NCBI GenBank assembly: GCA_050250665.1
Contig: JBFWOF010000063.1
Coordinates: 1 to 32,427 of the forward strand
Direction of reading: 5' to 3'
DNA from: JADKFD01 sp050250665
GTDB lineage: Bacteria > Pseudomonadota > Gammaproteobacteria > Xanthomonadales > SZUA-5
Length of the DNA stretch: 32,427 nt
The notes under the pieces were generated by a model, which worked only from the letters and a program-made list of their open reading frames with translations, was not told where the DNA came from and did no database searches. This document shows positions 17,041 to 24,737 of this stretch, one piece after another. How positions within the stretch are numbered: position 1 is the stretch's first letter; every line of letters begins with the position of its first letter. Position numbers and translations under genes: made by a program.

Positions 17041-17063
17041 CCCTCCCCGATGTTCGGGGAGGG
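17041..17063. repeat. CCCTCCCCGA-TGT-TCGGGGAGGG hairpin
   Basis: A perfect 10-bp stem with a 3-nt loop, followed by GCTGGGGAGGGGTTAGG. This matches a frequent proteobacterial intergenic repeat style (CCCTCCCC...GGGGAGGG). Confidence 0.75.
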
Positions 17064-17147
17064 CTGGGGAGGGGTTAGGCAGGAAACCCTATGCAACGGT
17101 CATGACACAAGCGATCTCATGATTGCCAGTGACTCGCAGCCATGACC

Positions 17148-17212
17148 GTTGGGCTAAGCGCAGCGTGCCCAAAAAGGGGGCAGGCCGTTGGGCACGCTGC
17201 GCTTAGCCCAAC
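17148..17212. repeat. Perfect 25-bp inverted repeat (GTTGGGCTAAGCGCAGCGTG...)
   Basis: Arms 17148-17172 and 17188-17212 are exact reverse complements separated by 15 nt. The outer sequence GTTGGGCTAAGCGCAGCGTG is a common dispersed intergenic repeat from memory. It sits 33 bp downstream of the kinase stop codon and could fold in the kinase transcript, but there is no T-tract, so it is not a standard terminator. Confidence 0.9.
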
Positions 17213-17244
17213 CTACATCGGCGATCTTCCGTCGACCCCGCGAC

Positions 17245-19380
17245 TCAGCCGCGGCCGCGTGTGCCCAGGCCCTGGGCGATGCGCTGCAGCAGCGGCGACA
17301 TCGCCTGGCGGGTGTTGAAGTCGGCATTCAGGTGGGTGAAGCTGACCGGTGCATTCCAGCCGGAGCCCAGCTTGCGGCGGTTGCGCACATCGTAGCTGGC
17401 CACTTCCAGCCGGGCGCTGTACTGGGTGGTCGACTGCCCGTAGTAGGTCAGTTCGTTCTGGCCCAGTGGCACCACGCGCACCGCGACCACGAACTCGGCA
17501 TCCCGCGCTGCGGCAGCCAGCAGCCGCGCCATGTCCGGCGATCCGTCTTCGACACCGGACAGCCCACTGATCAGATCCTCGTCGACCAGATCCAGACCCA
17601 TGCCGGCGAGTTCCTCCTCGATGGCCAGTTCGGCAGTGCCGGCCACGGCCGGATCACCGAAACCGAGCACGACAACCCGCGGCGGTCCGCGATAGGCCGG
17701 TGGCGTCGGCGGCGGGGCCGGTGTGGCCTTGGCGATCTGGCGCGGTGTGTTGTTGGCGATGGCTTCGCGGCGATCGCGACGGTTCTCGCGCATCTCGGCC
17801 AGGCGCGCGCCGATCGCGGCGGATTGCGGACTGGCATCGGTCGCCGGTGCACTGGCTCGGGGTGCCGGCGCCGAGCCTGTGCTGGCCGGCGCCTGTTCGG
17901 CGACCAGCGAAGGCTCAGGCTCGCTGTTGACGGCTGGGCTGGCGGGCGCTGCGTCAGCGGCGACGGCGCTGCTTTGCGCCGGAAGATCAGCGCCTTGCGT
18001 CGGGGTGGCGGGCGCTGCGGCCGCGGTCGCGCTGCTGGCAGCGGCGGACGCTGCAGGTTCCTGTGTATTCGCAGCGGCCGTCGGCGCCGGGTCCGACGCG
18101 CCCTGCGCCACGGCGACATCCGTGTTGGCGCTCGGCGGTGTCGCCGCTGCAGTCGCGGTCTGAGCTGCACTCGCGACGGACTCGCCGGGGTTGGTCGCAG
18201 GCGCGGCGAGCGTCGCCGGGCTGTCGGTCCGGGTCCACAGCGAGGATCCGCCCAGATACCAGGCGGCACCGGCGCCGCCGGCGAGCAGGATGGTCACGGC
18301 GGCGGCCCAGGGCAGCATGGAGGGTCGCGCAACCGGGGGATTGGGCTTTGCCGCTGCCGGCGGCGGCAGCGCATTTTCGGCCGAGGGCACGGTCTGGTAG
18401 GCGGGTGCTGGCGCAGGAGTCGGTGCAACTGGCGGCGCAGCGACTGGCGCCGGCGGCGGAGTGGGGCTGCGCACCTGCGGCGGTGGTGTTGGCAGGTTCA
18501 CCGCTGTTCCCGCCAGAGCGTTGATCTGCGGCCGGCTCGGCGTCACCGGGGTTGCGGCGTTGACGCCCGCGGCGACCAGATCGGCGATCAGCTGATGGCA
18601 GTCCGAGTAGCGATCGGCGGGCTCCTTGGCGACCATGCGCTTGAGAATTTCCGACAGGCTGGGATCGATGGCGTCGTTGATGCGACGCACATCCGGTATG
18701 TCGGCCTGGACCACTTCCAGCATCATTCCCAGCGGCGATTCGTCCTGGAAGGGGGTCTGCCCGGTCAGCATCTCGAAGAACACGATGCCGAGCGCAAAGA
18801 TGTCGGAACGCTGGTCCACCGGCTTGCCGAGGCAGACTTCCGGTGACAGATAGCCGGGCGTGCCGACGAACTGGCCGGTACCGGTCAGCTTCTTGTTGAA
18901 GTCCTGACTGGCCAGGGCGATGCCGAAATCGGCCACCTTGACCACGCCACGCTCGGTGATCAGCAGATTGGCCGGCTTGATGTCGCGATGGATCACGCCA
19001 CGGTCGTGCGCGGTCGACAGCCCCTGCGCCACCTGCAACAGCAGGCGCGCCGCTTCAAAAGGAGCCAGGATGTGTTCGCGTTTGAGCCGCTGGCTCAGCG
19101 ATTCGCCGGCGACGAATTCCATCGCGAAGAAGGGTTGCCCGTGATCTTCGCCGACGAAATAGATCTGTACGATATGCGGATCGTTGAGCTGGGCCATGCT
19201 GCGCGCTTCGCGGAAGAAGCGTTCGACCACGCTGGGGTCGTTGGCCAGCGCCTCGGACAGGGTCTTGATCGCCACGTGGCGCCCGAGCGAGGTCTCGAAG
19301 CCCTTGTAGACCACGCCCATGCCGCCGCGACCGAGTTCGCCGACGATGTCGTAGTGACCGACTTTGCTGCGTTGTGCCAT
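17245..19380 (-). CDS. Transmembrane Ser/Thr protein kinase (PknB-like) with C-terminal extracytoplasmic domain
   Basis: The product is 711 residues. The ATG at 19380 is used because AGAAGG lies just upstream and the kinase domain starts at residue 10. The kinase is complete: glycine loop GRGGMG (18-22), VAIK (Lys39), HRDIKPANLL (Asp133), DFG (151-153) and GTPGYLSPEV. A Pro/Ala-rich linker follows, then one membrane helix (about 357-376, LPWAAAVTILLAGGAGAAWY), then about 170 low-complexity Ala/Pro/Ser residues. The terminal 150-residue domain (PPRVVVLGFGDPAVAGTAEL onward, with QNELTYYGQSTTQYSARLEV) resembles the CsgG/FlgT-like fold in pattern only. It probably senses something in the periplasm and phosphorylates cytoplasmic targets. 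No cognate phosphatase gene is adjacent. Confidence 0.9.
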   Translation of the reverse strand: MAQRSKVGHYDIVGELGRGGMGVVYKGFETSLGRHVAIKTLSEALANDPSVVERFFREARSMAQLNDPHIVQIYFVGEDHGQPFFAMEFVAGESLSQRLKREHILAPFEAARLLLQVAQGLSTAHDRGVIHRDIKPANLLITERGVVKVADFGIALASQDFNKKLTGTGQFVGTPGYLSPEVCLGKPVDQRSDIFALGIVFFEMLTGQTPFQDESPLGMMLEVVQADIPDVRRINDAIDPSLSEILKRMVAKEPADRYSDCHQLIADLVAAGVNAATPVTPSRPQINALAGTAVNLPTPPPQVRSPTPPPAPVAAPPVAPTPAPAPAYQTVPSAENALPPPAAAKPNPPVARPSMLPWAAAVTILLAGGAGAAWYLGGSSLWTRTDSPATLAAPATNPGESVASAAQTATAAATPPSANTDVAVAQGASDPAPTAAANTQEPAASAAASSATAAAAPATPTQGADLPAQSSAVAADAAPASPAVNSEPEPSLVAEQAPASTGSAPAPRASAPATDASPQSAAIGARLAEMRENRRDRREAIANNTPRQIAKATPAPPPTPPAYRGPPRVVVLGFGDPAVAGTAELAIEEELAGMGLDLVDEDLISGLSGVEDGSPDMARLLAAAARDAEFVVAVRVVPLGQNELTYYGQSTTQYSARLEVASYDVRNRRKLGSGWNAPVSFTHLNADFNTRQAMSPLLQRIAQGLGTRGRG

Positions 19381-19541
19381 GAGCCTTCTCTGGATGCACG
19401 CCCGTGAGCGCCAGTTTAGCGCCGCAAGGCGCTGTGAATGCTGAAGAACACGCAATATCGCCCCGCGCGGGGACGTCGGGCTGTCCTGCACACAGGGCCC
19501 GGGCGTAGATTGTGTGCACTCCCGCACACAAGGCCCGGTTC

Positions 19542-20393
19542 ATGAAGGTGCTGATGCCTTTGCCGCGCTGCGATTACGATCCCACTGAAGCCGGTGTCAG
19601 CCACGCCGTGATCCGCTCGGCGGGCCACGACGTGGTCTTTGCCACGCCTGATGGCCGTCCGGCACAGGCCGATCCGGCGATGCTCACCGGCATCGGTTTC
19701 GATGCCTGGGGTCGGCTGCCGGGATTGCGCTGGCTGCCGCTGATCGGTCTGTTTCTGCGCGCCGATGCCAATGGCCGCGCTGCCCATACGGCGATGCAGG
19801 CCGATCCGGCCTTCCACTCACCCATGGCCTACGCGCAGGCGCGATGCGCTGATTTCGACGCGCTGCTGCTGCCCGGTGGCCATGCCCCGGGCATGCGCGA
19901 ATATCTGGAGAGCAGCGCGCTGCAGTCACTCGTGGCCGAATTCTTCGCTGCCGGCAAACCCGTGGGGGCGATCTGTCACGGTGTGGTGCTGGCGGCGCGC
20001 TCGATCGATCCGCGCAGCGGCCGCTCGGTCTTGCATGGCCGCAAGACCACCGCCCTGACCTGGGCCTTCGAGCGCAAGGCCTGGTTGATCTGCCGCTATG
20101 GCGGTCGCTGGTGGGATCCGCACTATTACCGCACCTATCTGGAAGCCCCCGGCGAGCCGCCGGGTTATCGCAGCGTGCAGGCCGAGGTGACGCGGGCGCT
20201 GGCCGCAGCCGAGGACTTCATCGACGTGCCCAGCGACGATCCGCAGCGCGCCCGCAAGAATGGCGGCATGGCCCGCGACAGCCGCGGCGATAGCACTCCG
20301 GCATTCGTGGTTCGCGATGGCAACTACGTCTCGGCGCGCTGGCCGGGCGATACCCACAGTTTCGCCCAGGCTTTCATCCAGCTACTCGACTGA
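19542..20393 (+). CDS. DJ-1/PfpI family protein (type 1 glutamine amidotransferase-like)
   Basis: The product is 283 residues from the ATG at 19542; an upstream in-frame ATG at 19512 lies in a short direct repeat and is less likely. The Rossmann-like DJ-1 fold starts MKVLMPLPRCDYDPTEAG. It has DFDALLLPGGHAPGMREY and the nucleophile elbow GAICHGVVLA (Cys145). The length and extra C-terminal region match the larger Hsp31-like class, whose members act as chaperones, glyoxalases or amidotransferase-like hydrolases; the specific activity is not predictable. It is divergent from the kinase and convergent with the cupin gene, overlapping its end by 12 bp. Confidence 0.85.
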   Translation: MKVLMPLPRCDYDPTEAGVSHAVIRSAGHDVVFATPDGRPAQADPAMLTGIGFDAWGRLPGLRWLPLIGLFLRADANGRAAHTAMQADPAFHSPMAYAQARCADFDALLLPGGHAPGMREYLESSALQSLVAEFFAAGKPVGAICHGVVLAARSIDPRSGRSVLHGRKTTALTWAFERKAWLICRYGGRWWDPHYYRTYLEAPGEPPGYRSVQAEVTRALAAAEDFIDVPSDDPQRARKNGGMARDSRGDSTPAFVVRDGNYVSARWPGDTHSFAQAFIQLLD

Positions 20394-20924
20394 ACCCTTG
20401 GCGGGTGCCTCACCACCCAGAATGCGCTCGATCGCCGCACCATCCTCGCCATCCCAGTAGCCCTGGGTGTCGCGCAACTTGTTCTCCAGCAGGAAGCGCG
20501 CCGGCAATTCGCCGAAGGGCGCAACCGCGACGCCGGTCTTGTCGCTGTCCGGGTAGCCGACCACTTCCGGCAGCTGCATCGTCGAGATCGCCAGGTAGAC
20601 CAGATCCACATCGCCGGTATTGATCAGCTGATGCGCGAACTGCGCATCGCCCGGCGCGCAATAGATGTAATCCTGCGGCTTCACGTCGAACCACTCGTCA
20701 CCATGGCGCAGCACGCCGGTGCCGGCGAGCACGAAGAAGTGCTCCTCGTTGGCGAAATGATGATGCAGCGGGAAGGCGGCCTTGCCCGGCGGCACCGTGG
20801 TCACATTGCTGCCGATGCGCCTGGCCCCGAGCGGCTGCGCCAGGCGGCGCATCCGGGTTTCGAATCGGCTGCCACTGGAGAGCTCCATCTCCGCCGCATC
20901 GGCCACGTTGAGTATCGGTTTCAT
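20382..20924 (-). CDS. Cupin-domain protein
   Basis: The product is 180 residues from the ATG at 20924, with AGGGG about 9 nt upstream; a GTG at 20933 adds three residues. There is a single cupin barrel with the metal-binding first motif FPLHHHFANEEHFFVLAGTG (His54/His56, Glu60 or Glu61) and second motif GDAQFAHQLIN (His98). It is annotated in the style of proteins that bind a divalent metal in a small beta-barrel; it could be an isomerase, dioxygenase or binding protein. The C-terminal 70 residues (VVGYPDSDKTGV, LRDTQGYWDGED) are typical of a subgroup of unknown function. Its last codons overlap the end of the convergent DJ-1-type gene. Confidence 0.82.
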   Translation of the reverse strand: MKPILNVADAAEMELSSGSRFETRMRRLAQPLGARRIGSNVTTVPPGKAAFPLHHHFANEEHFFVLAGTGVLRHGDEWFDVKPQDYIYCAPGDAQFAHQLINTGDVDLVYLAISTMQLPEVVGYPDSDKTGVAVAPFGELPARFLLENKLRDTQGYWDGEDGAAIERILGGEAPAKGSVE

Positions 20925-21032
20925 GCTGTGCACCCCTGCAGATCGGGGAGGTCAATCTACACCTGTAGCCACCGCGACCGCTTGCTCGGCCCCGACCGAG
21001 GCGTGACTTCGGTCAGGGCTGCGGCAACGCTG

Positions 21033-22001
21033 CTATTGCCCGGTCGGGAACAGCGTGAAGGCCATCTGGTCGTCACGCAGTGGCAGCCCGCGGATCACGC
21101 CCGCCTGCTCGGTGATCCGATGGCTTTCGGTGCAGATGAAGGGACCGTCGTCGCGGATGCAGGTCGATCCGCCGACCACCTGGGCTGGAGTCAGTGTGTA
21201 GTTGTTCGGGCAACCGCAGATAAGCCCACCCGTTCCGAAATAGGAGTAATAGCAGGAAGGAACCCGATAGGCTTCCGGCGCCAGCGTGCGCTGGTAGGCA
21301 ATGATCGCGGGATGCTCGCCCCGACCGACTGCCAGTTCCAGCTGACTGAGCTGCAATCCACCATTGGCGCTGTCGCAGATACCGGCCGGGCAATTGCCGC
21401 GCAGCCGGACAGCCGCTTCGGGCGGCCTCGCGCCCTGATAGCTGGCGCAGACCGGATCGCGCGCCGACTCCAGCACTGCCGGGCGGGCCGAGGCGGCTGT
21501 TCCCTTTCCGATAGCGAGGGCGTAGGCGCCCGCCAGACGCGCCCGCGGGAAGTCCTGCGGCTGATCCGCCGGCGTGAAATAGCGCAGCGGCCGACGGATG
21601 GCGCCCTGTTGGTATTCGGCCTCGGCACCCGAAGTAAAGACGATGGTGGCGGTACCGAGCGTGCTGGGCCGTACATTCGGCGCGCTCGGCGGACAGCTGG
21701 GGCAGGCGCCATTGATGTCCGTCAGCGCCGCAGTGAGTCGGGCCAGCGGCGCGCCGGCACGCTGCTCCTGTTCCGAGCTCAATTCAAGCTCGCCGCGCAT
21801 GCTGCGCCAGACCGGCTTGCCCTGTTCATCGAACTCGGAAATCACGACGAAAGTCTTGCCGCTGGGGGCGATCTCGACCGAGTAGAAGCGACCGGTCACC
21901 GGCTCTTCCCACCAGAGTCCGGAGCTGGGATTCAGGGAAGCAGCTGACGCGGTCCCTTGCATCAGCAGCAGGCTCAGCATCAGGAATACGCGCTTGTTCA
22001 T
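21033..22001 (-). CDS. Secreted cysteine-rich protein of unknown function, tandem paralogue 2
   Basis: The product is 322 residues. The ATG at 22001 follows GGAGAG and begins a signal peptide (MNKRVFLMLSLLLMQGTASA). The mature protein opens with SSGLWWEEPVTGRFYSVEI and SEFDEQGKPVWRSMRG. This is a W-W-x-x-P-x-x-x-G-R type module that also occurs, in diverged form, twice at the C-terminus of the protease at 4146-7661. Ten cysteines are shared with its neighbour (GACPSCP, RGNCPAGICDS, CTESHRITEQAG), suggesting five disulfides. It ends LPLRDDQMAFTLFPTGQ. No enzymatic motif is visible. It is 70 bp downstream of a paralogue on the same strand, probably in one transcript. I do not recognise a named family beyond the shared module. 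Confidence 0.8.
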   Translation of the reverse strand: MNKRVFLMLSLLLMQGTASAASLNPSSGLWWEEPVTGRFYSVEIAPSGKTFVVISEFDEQGKPVWRSMRGELELSSEQEQRAGAPLARLTAALTDINGACPSCPPSAPNVRPSTLGTATIVFTSGAEAEYQQGAIRRPLRYFTPADQPQDFPRARLAGAYALAIGKGTAASARPAVLESARDPVCASYQGARPPEAAVRLRGNCPAGICDSANGGLQLSQLELAVGRGEHPAIIAYQRTLAPEAYRVPSCYYSYFGTGGLICGCPNNYTLTPAQVVGGSTCIRDDGPFICTESHRITEQAGVIRGLPLRDDQMAFTLFPTGQ

Positions 22002-22071
22002 GTCTCTCCTCAATGGGGGTTGGCTGCCCGAGCGTGCGACGGCTTGGTCGCTCGACCCGAGCCAGGCGCAG

Positions 22072-23037
22072 TCAATCTTCGGTCGGGAACAGCGTGAAGG
22101 GCGGCTGGTCGTCCCGCAGCGGCAGCCCGCGAATCACGCCGGCCTGCTCGGTGATCCGATGGCTCTCGGTGCAGAGCAGGGGAGCGTCATTCCGGAGGCA
22201 GATCTGGGTTCCGGTTTCCGGATCCCGGGTCAGTGTGTGGGTGCTCGGGCAGGTGCATACGAAGGGCTGTGGGAACAGGGAACCGCAAGTCGGGTTCAGT
22301 CGGGCCTCGGGTGCCAGTTTGCGTTGATAGGCGCGAATTTCCGGGTGCTCGCCGGGACCTACTGCGAGCAGCAGCTGGCTGAGCTGGATACCCCCATTGG
22401 CGCTGTCGCAGATGCCAGCCTGACAGTTGCCGCGCAGGAGCAGGGCATTCGCGGCTGGCCGGTTGCCCTCGAAGCGTGTGCAACCCGTATCCGACGCAGT
22501 TTCCAGGACCGCGGTGCGGGCGGTTGCAGTGCTGCCGCTGCCCGCAGCAAAGGTGTAGGCACCCGCCAGTCGCGCGGCCGGAAAATCCTCCGGCTGGTCT
22601 GCCGGGCTGAAATAGCGCAGCGGACGGCGGATGGCGCCCTGCTGGAATTCGGCTTCGGCATGACTCAGGAACACGATTCGGGCTTCGCCGAGCGGACTCG
22701 GCTGCACATTGGGAGCGCTGACCGGGCAACTCGGGCAGGCGCCGTCCAGATCCATCAGCGGCGCGCTGAAGCTGGCCAGCGGTGCACCGGCCAGTTGCTC
22801 GGCTTCGGAGCTCAGCTGCAGCTGGCCACGCATGCTGCGCCATACCGGCTGGCCCTGTTCGTCGAATTCGGAAACGACGACGAAGGTCTTGCCGCTGGGG
22901 GCGATCTCGACCGAATAAAAGCGACCGGTGACGGGTTCTTCCCACCACAGACCGGAGTTGGGTTTGAGCGGAGCCGCCAACGCAGCCAGCGCCGGAAGCA
23001 GACACAACAACAGGCTCAACAACAGGCGTTTGTACAT
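22072..23037 (-). CDS. Secreted cysteine-rich protein of unknown function, tandem paralogue 1
   Basis: The product is 321 residues from the ATG at 23037, preceded by GAAAGGA; the signal peptide is MYKRLLLSLLLCLLPALAAL. It is roughly two-thirds identical by eye to the adjacent gene at 21033-22001. The N-terminus (SGLWWEEPVTGRFYSVEI, SEFDEQGQPVWRSMRGQ), the middle (GAIRRPLRYFSPADQP) and the end (CTESHRITEQAGVIRGL) are nearly invariant. The differences concentrate in a Cys-containing loop: PTCGSLFPQPFVCTCP here versus PSCYYSYFGTGGLICGCP in the paralogue. It is the first gene of the pair and is divergent from the sterol-desaturase gene. The function is unknown; export and disulfide bonding are inferred. 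Confidence 0.8.
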   Translation of the reverse strand: MYKRLLLSLLLCLLPALAALAAPLKPNSGLWWEEPVTGRFYSVEIAPSGKTFVVVSEFDEQGQPVWRSMRGQLQLSSEAEQLAGAPLASFSAPLMDLDGACPSCPVSAPNVQPSPLGEARIVFLSHAEAEFQQGAIRRPLRYFSPADQPEDFPAARLAGAYTFAAGSGSTATARTAVLETASDTGCTRFEGNRPAANALLLRGNCQAGICDSANGGIQLSQLLLAVGPGEHPEIRAYQRKLAPEARLNPTCGSLFPQPFVCTCPSTHTLTRDPETGTQICLRNDAPLLCTESHRITEQAGVIRGLPLRDDQPPFTLFPTED

Positions 23038-23143
23038 TTTTAACGTCCTTTCAGGAGTGTTGCAGACTGTTTCGTTCGTACGAGGTGAAGGAAGTTCCCA
23101 TCCAATCTTGCGTCGCTGGCGCGTCCGTGAAAATCTGCTGCGC

Positions 23144-24409
23144 ATGAATCCGATCGTCTACGCCATACCGGTGTTCTTTGCGCTGATGGCGCTGGAATGG
23201 GCTGTGGCTCATGCCCGCGGTCAGCGCGTCTATCGCCTGGGCGACACCATCAGCAGTGTCGGCCTCGGTGCCATCTCGCAGGTGACCGGTCTGTACACCC
23301 GGGTACTCTATTTCGGCATCTATGCGCTGGCCTACGAGTCGCTGGCGCTGCAGAAACTCCCGGCGACGGCCTGGTGGGTGTGGGTGCTGGGGCTGCTGCT
23401 CTACGATTTTCTCTATTACTGGCATCACCGTCTGGGCCATGAGGTGGCCTTGTTCTGGGCTGCGCACGTGGTCCATCACCAGAGCGAGGACTTCAACCTC
23501 GGCACCGCATTGCGCCAAAGCAGCAGCACTTTCCTGGTGGGCTGGGTCTTCTATCTGCCGATGGCCATCCTCGGCTTTCCGCCGCTGGTGTTTGCGGTGG
23601 TGGCGCTGATCGATCTGCTCTACCAGTACTGGATACACACCGAGCAGATCCGGCGTCTGGGCTGGTTCGACCGGGTCTTCGCATCACCCTCGAACCATCG
23701 AGTGCACCATGGCGTCAACCAGCGCTATCTGGACAAGAACTACGGCGGAATCCTGATCCTGTGGGATCGGCTGTTCGGCACTTTCGAGGAGGAACGCGAC
23801 GATGATCCAGTGGTGTACGGCACCCGCAAGCCGCTGCGCAGCCATGATCCGCTGTGGGCCAATCTCGAAGTCTATGCAGCCCTGGCTCGGGATTCCTGGC
23901 GCACGCGGCGCTGGATCGACAAGCTGCGGGTCTGGCTCAAACCGCCCGGATGGCAGTCTGCGGATCTGGCGGCTGCCGAGCCGCATCCGCCCTTCGATCT
24001 GACCGCGGCACGCAAGTACGATCCACCGCTGACCTGGGCCGCGGCCGTCTACGCAGGCCTGCTGTTCGCCCTGCTGATTGCCGCCGGCGCCCATGCGCTG
24101 GCACTGGATGGCGGACCACCGTTGCCCGGCCTGCCACCAAGCTACGGTACGGCCTATGCAATCTGGGTGTTACTCAGCCTGTGGGCGCTGGGGCGCTGGA
24201 CCGAGGGCCGGGCGCAGGGCGCGCCGATACTTGCAGCCGTGCTGGCGGCTGCGGCGCTGACCCTGATCCTGGCGGCTGGGCTGACCGCGATCACCCTGAC
24301 AGTGGCGGGCACGCTATCGCTGGCGGCCCTGGGTGCAGTGCGCCTTCGGCATCAGCGGACAACATCTGGCCCGGCGGCTGCAGGTCCAGACTTGTCTGGA
24401 CGCTTCTGA
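23144..24409 (+). CDS. Sterol desaturase / fatty-acid hydroxylase superfamily membrane protein
   Basis: The product is 421 residues from the ATG at 23144, where the first membrane helix begins (MNPIVYAIPVFFALMALEWA). The di-iron histidine clusters are all present: WHHRLGHE (His95/His99), HVVHHQ (His108/His111/His112), YWIHTEQIR (His165) and NHRVHHGVN (His185/His188/His189). The PLRSHDPLWANLEVY stretch and the extra C-terminal helices are typical of the longer alkylglycerol-monooxygenase-like branch. It would hydroxylate or desaturate a lipid in the membrane using O2; the substrate is unknown. The last residues GPDLSGRF and the stop lie inside a palindromic repeat, and the 3' end of the gene is duplicated downstream, so the natural C-terminus may have been different. 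Confidence 0.88.
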   Translation: MNPIVYAIPVFFALMALEWAVAHARGQRVYRLGDTISSVGLGAISQVTGLYTRVLYFGIYALAYESLALQKLPATAWWVWVLGLLLYDFLYYWHHRLGHEVALFWAAHVVHHQSEDFNLGTALRQSSSTFLVGWVFYLPMAILGFPPLVFAVVALIDLLYQYWIHTEQIRRLGWFDRVFASPSNHRVHHGVNQRYLDKNYGGILILWDRLFGTFEEERDDDPVVYGTRKPLRSHDPLWANLEVYAALARDSWRTRRWIDKLRVWLKPPGWQSADLAAAEPHPPFDLTAARKYDPPLTWAAAVYAGLLFALLIAAGAHALALDGGPPLPGLPPSYGTAYAIWVLLSLWALGRWTEGRAQGAPILAAVLAAAALTLILAAGLTAITLTVAGTLSLAALGAVRLRHQRTTSGPAAAGPDLSGRF

Positions 24410-24437
24410 GGCTGTTCAGAGAAAGCGTCCAGACAAG
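24321..24437 (+). repeat. Direct repeat copy 1 (3' end of the sterol-desaturase gene)
   Basis: Aligns without gaps to 24541-24657 at a constant offset of 220 bp. I count about 17 mismatches in the first 80 positions and complete identity across the GGTCCAGACTTGTCTGGACG and GAAAGCGTCCAGACAAG blocks. Confidence 0.85.
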
Positions 24438-24457
24438 CTTCTGAGGTCGTTCAGCAG

Positions 24458-24536
24458 GTAGCCCAGACAAGCCGCAGGCGCACCTGGGGCGGTTTGCGCA
24501 AAGCCCCGGGGTGCACCTGCGGCTTACCCGGGCTAC
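24458..24536. repeat. GTAGCCC...GGGCTAC palindromic repeat, copy B
   Basis: The arms GTAGCCCAGACAAGCCGCAG and CTGCGGCTTACCCGGGCTAC pair with few mismatches, and the inner GCGCACCTGGGGC pairs with GCCCCGGGGTGCAC. It separates the two copies of the 117-bp direct repeat exactly at their junction. Confidence 0.8.
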
Positions 24537-24540
24537 GTCG

Positions 24541-24657
24541 TGTCGGCTCTGGCTGCAGTGCGGCTCCGATCTCACGAGGCAGCATCCGGCCCGGCTGTTG
24601 TAGGTCCAGACTTGTCTGGACGCTGTTGGGTCCATGATGGGAAAGCGTCCAGACAAG
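24541..24657 (+). repeat. Direct repeat copy 2 (decayed duplicate of the desaturase gene 3' end)
   Basis: In the frame matching copy 1 it still reads SALAAVRLRSHEAASGPAV then GPDLSGR, against LAALGAVRLRHQRTTSGPAA then GPDLSGRF in the gene. It is therefore a duplicated gene end that is no longer attached to a gene. Confidence 0.8.
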
Positions 24658-24667
24658 TCTGGACCTA
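24601..24667. repeat. Perfect 24-bp inverted repeat built from GTCCAGACTTGTCTGGAC
   Basis: Arms 24601-24624 and 24644-24667 are exact reverse complements. Each arm itself contains the near-palindrome GTCCAGAC-TT-GTCTGGAC, so either one long hairpin or two small ones can form. The same unit occurs at 24383-24440 (right arm degraded) and, as GTCCGGAC-TT-GTCCGGAC, next to speA (14879-14896). Confidence 0.9.
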
Positions 24668-24737
24668 CCAGGGAAGATTCAGGCTGACGGAGGTGGCTCG
24701 ACCGCATCGCCGACCAACGTCAGGTGGTCACCATGAC

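Larger units (their letters stand above)
16790..17244. other. 455-bp spacer upstream of speA with several hairpins and no credible gene
   Basis: It holds the speA promoter region (no confident -35/-10 pair found) and three palindromes: GGCGCCG/CGGCGCC near 16909-16927, a CCCTCCCCGA hairpin at 17041-17063, and a perfect 25-bp inverted repeat at 17148-17212. A 97-codon rightward frame here reads through these repeats and has no recognisable product. Confidence 0.6.
24410..24737. other. Spacer made of repeats between convergent genes
   Basis: This 328-bp spacer contains the remainder of one hairpin, a GTAGCCC palindrome (24458-24536) and a duplicate of the upstream gene's 3' end (24541-24657). 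No gene is credible here. Confidence 0.7.

Noticed and set aside
16829..17122. A 97-codon rightward frame in the speA upstream region
   Set aside because: It runs through two hairpin repeats, has no homology signal and no convincing ribosome site.
17188..18846. A 552-codon rightward open frame opposite the kinase
   Set aside because: Antisense to the Ala/Pro-rich linker and kinase domain; it begins inside a palindromic repeat.
22002..22071. Possibility that the tandem secreted genes are one gene split by a stop
   Set aside because: Each has its own ribosome site, signal peptide and complete homologous domain, so they are a duplication.
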